Part shown: positions 6,119-9,638 of the stretch, in pieces
Layout of the letters: each line of letters starts with the position of its first letter
Position numbering within the stretch: the stretch's first letter is position 1
Assembly: GCA_005881995.1 (NCBI GenBank)
Contig: VBHV01000565.1
Span: forward strand, 1-9,638
Reading direction: 5' to 3'
Source of the DNA: Chloroflexota bacterium
GTDB taxonomy: Bacteria > Chloroflexota > Ktedonobacteria > Ktedonobacterales > Ktedonobacteraceae
Length of the DNA stretch: 9,638 nucleotides
The notes under the pieces: model-generated
What the model saw: only the letters and a program-made list of their open reading frames with translations
Database searches by the model: none
What the model was told of the DNA's origin: nothing
Position numbers and translations under genes: made by a program

Positions 6119-7066
6119 ATGAAATGTTCAAGTTGCGGATTGCCACTCTCGCCATCTCGCGCAAATGCAAATTGCCCGCGCCGCGGCGCGTCACCAGACG
6201 CCAGGTCGAATGGCTCGAAATCGACCGGCAATGCCAATCCAGCTCATGCTGGATCCTATGAACCGTTCTCCTGGGAAGGTAATGGTGAAGGCGTACCTCT
6301 TGGAGCGGTCATGTCTCCCCCAAACGGGCAATGGGGACAGGGAAGTTCTGGGGGGCCGACAGCACCATCCTCCTACAACCCATCACTTGCGCAGGCGAAT
6401 GCTCCGCAAGCTGCGCAACCAGAACAGATGTGGTTGCCAGGACCAGTTGCTGCACCCACGATATCGCCAAAGCCGATTACGCTGCAGCGCCCAATGTCCT
6501 CGCGCTTTCCACAGCCTCCAGGCTACAATCGTAATATGCGGATTGCTTTTCTTGTCGCCGGACTATGTGTAGTCGCCGGTGGCCTTCTACTGGTCTTCGT
6601 TTACTTTATGGCTATAGGTACAGGAAACAACACCGGCAATACAGGCAGCGCTACTTCGACCGTGCCTTCACCCACAGCCGCGTCCTCGCCGGCCATCACA
6701 CCATCACCCACCGCTACGGTCTATCCCGGTTCGCAATTTATTGATAACGCGCAGGTGAGCAGCGCGGCTCCCTCCGGCTCGCAACCGGGGCAACCCGCAA
6801 CCACCTTTAAGGTGAACCAGAAGCTTTATGTGTCCTTCAATCTACATACTGGTGGACAAAAGGGTGAAGTCTGCCTTATCTGGTATCTCAACGGTCAGCA
6901 AGCCTTCACTTCTAGTTTTGCAATCGGGGCGAATACCAAATTCAGTTATGCCTATGCAATCTATGGCAGCTCAGGTCCGTCCTATGTAGAGCTTTATTGG
7001 GCAAGTACTAACACTTGCGCAGATAAGATGCTGGCACAGCACGTTAATTTTACGATCACGCCATAA
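6119..7066 (+). CDS. Membrane protein with degenerate zinc ribbon, low-complexity linker and extracytoplasmic beta domain
   Basis: The 315-residue protein has an N-terminal zinc-ribbon remnant: C3, C6 and C19 are present, but the fourth ligand position is R22 (CPRR instead of CPRC), with spacing CxxC-x12-CxxR. Residues 25-137 are a Pro/Gly/Ser/Asn/Gln linker. One membrane helix spans about 141-166 (IAFLVAGLCVV...), with R141 on its cytoplasmic side. A Thr/Pro/Ser/Ala spacer at 175-203, typical of wall- or surface-exposed stalks, leads to a C-terminal domain (205-315) rich in alternating hydrophobic and aromatic residues, probably a beta-sandwich. Two cysteines there (C252, C300) could form a disulfide outside the cell. 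It is divergent from the 4849-5868 gene, whose layout it shares, but the C-terminal domains differ. It ends 13 bp from the stop of the convergent fusion gene. The family was not recognised and no enzymatic motif was seen. Confidence concerns the gene and topology, not a function. Confidence 0.86.
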   Translation: MKCSSCGLPLSPSRANANCPRRGASPDARSNGSKSTGNANPAHAGSYEPFSWEGNGEGVPLGAVMSPPNGQWGQGSSGGPTAPSSYNPSLAQANAPQAAQPEQMWLPGPVAAPTISPKPITLQRPMSSRFPQPPGYNRNMRIAFLVAGLCVVAGGLLLVFVYFMAIGTGNNTGNTGSATSTVPSPTAASSPAITPSPTATVYPGSQFIDNAQVSSAAPSGSQPGQPATTFKVNQKLYVSFNLHTGGQKGEVCLIWYLNGQQAFTSSFAIGANTKFSYAYAIYGSSGPSYVELYWASTNTCADKMLAQHVNFTITP

Positions 7067-7079
7067 TCGCATCCTACGT

Positions 7080-9638
7080 TTATACCAATAACCTGCGCAA
7101 CACTTTGCCTACAAAATTTTTAGGCAGTTCTGAACGGAACTCGATTTGCTTCGGCACTTTGTAGGCATCCAGGCGTTCGCGGCACAAGGCCAGGAGTTCG
7201 TCAGCGGTGGCTTTTTCACCGCGTTTCAGGACGACGACAGCCTTGATAAATGGGGAGGGATTTTCATCCGCTCCTCGCATACTGACCACCGCGACCTCGA
7301 GGACTTTGGGATGTTCGTAGAGGACTTCTTCAACATCGCGTGGATAGACGTTGTAGGGCCCGGCGAGGATGAGGTCTTTTTTGCGGTCGATGATGGTGAA
7401 AAAGCCGTCTTCGTCCATGAGGGCAAGATCACCAGTGTGCACTCCCACTTCGCCGGGAGGGAGTGTTTCACCGCTCTTGACGTCGACGATGCGGGCATTG
7501 GTGGCGGGGAGTGGAAGGCCGATGCTGCCGACGCGCCGTTCGCCTTTGAGGGGGTTAGAATGCGTAGAGGGTGAGGCCTCGGTTAATCCATAGCCTTCCA
7601 CGAGGCGCCCACGTGTGAGTTTCTCAAAGGCTTCCTGCACCTCTATGGGCAGAGGGGCTGAACCACTGACGCAGGTGCGAATCGCAGCTACGCCGTAGGA
7701 GCGCACTCTGGGATAGTTGGCGATGGCAAGGTAGAGCGCGGGGACGCCGGGCAGGAAGCCAGGATGGTGCTGCTTGATGGCCTGCATGACCTGGTCGATG
7801 CGCTGCGTGGGAAGTAAGATGAGGGTGCCGGCAAGGGCGATGGCGAGATTCATACAACTGGAGACGCCGTAGCAATGGGAAAGGGGGAGGACGCCCAGTA
7901 TGACGGCACGGCCTCGCTTTGCGTCTGTCATCCAGTGGCGCTGCTGTGTGACGTTCATGACGAGGTTGCTATGCGAGAGCATGACGCCTTTGGGCGTGTC
8001 GGTTGTGCCGGAGGTATATTGCAGCAATGCCAGGTCTTCTGAGGATGTTTCACTGTTGATGGGGGTAACGGGCTGGCTATGCAGGAGGTGTTGAAACGCA
8101 AGGTGTTTCCAGGTATGACCTCTGCATACAATGCGCTCTGAGGGGGCGATCAGACGCCCTTCTTCGCTCGAAGAATCCCCTGGACTCTTCTCTCCATCGT
8201 TTTTTTGTTCTGCATTCCCCTCTATCAATGTGGGCGTACTTAACCTGGCCCCTACCTGTTCATTCATAGTGTTGGCGAGCAGGAGACGCTGGCGCAGGGG
8301 CAGGTATTCACGCACGTCGGTGAAGATCACCTGTGAAATGGCGGTACGCGCGCAGATACGCTCGATCATAGGACGGTAGGAGGAGAGTGTGAGCAAGATA
8401 TGCGCGCCGCTATGTTGCAGTTGATAGGTGATCTCTTCTTCATTGGAGAGTGGGCTGCCGAGGACTACGACGCCTCCAACCTTGAGTATGCCGTACACGC
8501 CAATGACGTATTGTGGTACGTTGGGCAAGATGATGGCTACGCGGTCTCCTTTCTTGATGCCGAGGCTGCGCAGGGCATGGGCGAAGCGGTTGCTGGCGTG
8601 GTCGAGTTCACGATAGTCGATTTTTTGTCCAAAGAAGATGAGGCCGGGAGCATTCGGAAAAGCCCGCGCCGCATTGTTGAGCATATCATGCAGGCGCTGT
8701 TTGGGTACGGGTAAGGTTTCCGGCACATCGCCGTCATAGTGTTGCAGCCAGGGCATTTCCGCATGCCTGGCGGCGTGCAAGGCCGCAGAGTTCGAGCGCG
8801 CGAGTAGACCTGAGGGCGTTGAGGATGCTGGTGTGGGAATGCCATTTATCGTGTCCGCCTGTCGTGCGGCCTGCTGCCGGGCATCGATAAAACGACGGAT
8901 TGCGCGGTTTACGGCGTCCGGGCGTTCAAGCTGCACCAGGTGAGCCGAGACGGGGATGACCACTTGCTGTGATCCTGGGATACAGCGGGCGGCATCTTCA
9001 TAATGTTCGCGCAGAAAGACGTTATCGCGCTGTCCAAGTACGACGAGGGTTGGTACGCGCAGTTGTTCCAGGCGTTCCTGGCCACGCCACTTCGACAAGG
9101 CTGTTTCGAGCATGCGCTTGAGCGTACGCTGCGGAGCGTACAGCGCTACTTTGATGGTTTTCGCTACCCAGCTAAAGATGGGATCGGGGACGCGCAGAAG
9201 ACGACGCACGATTTCGCGCACGATAAAACGCGAGGGGACCCCGATCATGACCAGCCCGCGAATGTCTTCGGGATGGCGCAGGGCATACTCGGTGGCGACG
9301 GCGCCGCCGAAGGAATGGGCGATGAGATAAAACGGGCGCGACACTCCCAGGCGCTCCAGCACGAGTTCCAGGTCATCCACCAGGTTTTCCATGGCGCAGG
9401 GCAGTTCGACGGGATCGTCGCTTAAGCCGTGCCCGCGTAAGTCAGGGGCGACGACGCGCATGGTCTGCCCAAAAAACTGCAACTGGTAGAGCCACTGCGC
9501 GGCGCTGCCACCATAGCCATGTACGAACACGAGCGTGTGCGTTGCATCGTCGGGTTCTATATCAACCGCGCTGATACGGCGAAGTTTCTCACGCTGCCTT
9601 CCAAAGGGTGCGTAGATGGTGTGCCGGTAGAGTTCAAT
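7080..9638 (-). CDS. Fusion of alpha/beta-hydrolase and acyl-CoA ligase (AMP-binding), 5' end outside the window
   Basis: The frame is open from the right edge to the TAA at 7080-7082, 852 residues in view, so the start lies beyond 9638. Residues ~20-255 are an alpha/beta-hydrolase: oxyanion-side HGYGG (40-44), DLRGHG (66-71), nucleophile elbow AHSFGG with S109, acid D205 in GQRDN and His H233 in SAHLVQLERP. A Ser/Ala/Pro linker (about 255-295) leads to the adenylating enzyme: P-loop YTSGTTDTPKG (541-551), EGYGLTE (681-687), TGDLA (735-739), DRKKDLI (751-757) and the C-terminal catalytic lysine in GKVLRR (844-849). It would activate a carboxylic acid, probably a fatty acid, as acyl-AMP and then acyl-CoA; the hydrolase could supply or release the acyl group. 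Two oddities: the P-loop has D547 where G is usual, and about 28 residues (A6 region) are missing between GEVG (729-732) and HTGD. OleB-OleC fusions have a similar order, but OleB uses an Asp nucleophile, so that identity is not supported. Confidence 0.9.
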   Translation of the reverse strand: MELYRHTIYAPFGRQREKLRRISAVDIEPDDATHTLVFVHGYGGSAAQWLYQLQFFGQTMRVVAPDLRGHGLSDDPVELPCAMENLVDDLELVLERLGVSRPFYLIAHSFGGAVATEYALRHPEDIRGLVMIGVPSRFIVREIVRRLLRVPDPIFSWVAKTIKVALYAPQRTLKRMLETALSKWRGQERLEQLRVPTLVVLGQRDNVFLREHYEDAARCIPGSQQVVIPVSAHLVQLERPDAVNRAIRRFIDARQQAARQADTINGIPTPASSTPSGLLARSNSAALHAARHAEMPWLQHYDGDVPETLPVPKQRLHDMLNNAARAFPNAPGLIFFGQKIDYRELDHASNRFAHALRSLGIKKGDRVAIILPNVPQYVIGVYGILKVGGVVVLGSPLSNEEEITYQLQHSGAHILLTLSSYRPMIERICARTAISQVIFTDVREYLPLRQRLLLANTMNEQVGARLSTPTLIEGNAEQKNDGEKSPGDSSSEEGRLIAPSERIVCRGHTWKHLAFQHLLHSQPVTPINSETSSEDLALLQYTSGTTDTPKGVMLSHSNLVMNVTQQRHWMTDAKRGRAVILGVLPLSHCYGVSSCMNLAIALAGTLILLPTQRIDQVMQAIKQHHPGFLPGVPALYLAIANYPRVRSYGVAAIRTCVSGSAPLPIEVQEAFEKLTRGRLVEGYGLTEASPSTHSNPLKGERRVGSIGLPLPATNARIVDVKSGETLPPGEVGVHTGDLALMDEDGFFTIIDRKKDLILAGPYNVYPRDVEEVLYEHPKVLEVAVVSMRGADENPSPFIKAVVVLKRGEKATADELLALCRERLDAYKVPKQIEFRSELPKNFVGKVLRRLLV

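Noticed and set aside
7080..9638. Naming the fusion OleBC (olefin synthesis).
   Set aside because: The hydrolase elbow has Ser where OleB has Asp, and no oleA or oleD is in view.

Overview
The window looks like chromosome of a Chloroflexota bacterium, most likely a Ktedonobacteria-type genome. This rests on gene style, not on a marker gene: moderate GC, zinc-ribbon N-termini followed by long Pro/Gln/Gly-rich linkers and a single membrane segment, a Ser/Thr kinase with a C-terminal double zinc ribbon, GAF-GAF-HisKA_2 histidine kinases, and short palindromic intergenic repeats of the GGGGCG...CGCCC type. No rRNA, tRNA, CRISPR array, transposase or phage gene is visible. Both ends cut through genes.

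Layout. (1) Positions 1-1774, plus strand: the 3' part of an FHA-domain protein, then a Ser/Thr protein kinase gene that has lost its activation segment and changed frame, so it is annotated as broken. (2) Positions 1775-1867: a perfect 26-bp inverted repeat, each arm itself palindromic, between convergent genes. (3) Positions 1868-4821, minus strand: a two-component pair transcribed from a near-consensus sigma-70 promoter (TTGACA-17-TACAAT). A 707-residue cytosolic GAF-GAF-HisKA_2 histidine kinase comes first, then a 170-bp gap with a second palindromic element, then a receiver-only response regulator. (4) Positions 4849-7066: two divergent genes for similarly built membrane proteins (zinc ribbon, low-complexity linker, one TM helix, extracytoplasmic domain), sharing a 250-bp AT-richer upstream region. 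(5) Positions 7080-9638, minus strand: a large alpha/beta-hydrolase fused to a fatty-acyl-CoA-ligase-type adenylating enzyme, running off the right edge.

How the genes may work together. The left half is signalling: FHA protein plus kinase on one side, histidine kinase plus response regulator on the other. The response regulator has no DNA-binding output, so its target is probably a protein partner encoded elsewhere. The divergent pair are probably envelope-facing proteins of unknown role. The right-hand fusion could couple ester or thioester hydrolysis to acyl activation.

The most unusual observation is that two unrelated genes each lack about 28 codons of a conserved catalytic segment. The kinase lacks the part between DFG and the APE region. 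The ligase lacks the A6 region between GEVG and HTGD. No convincing new defence or mobile system was found.
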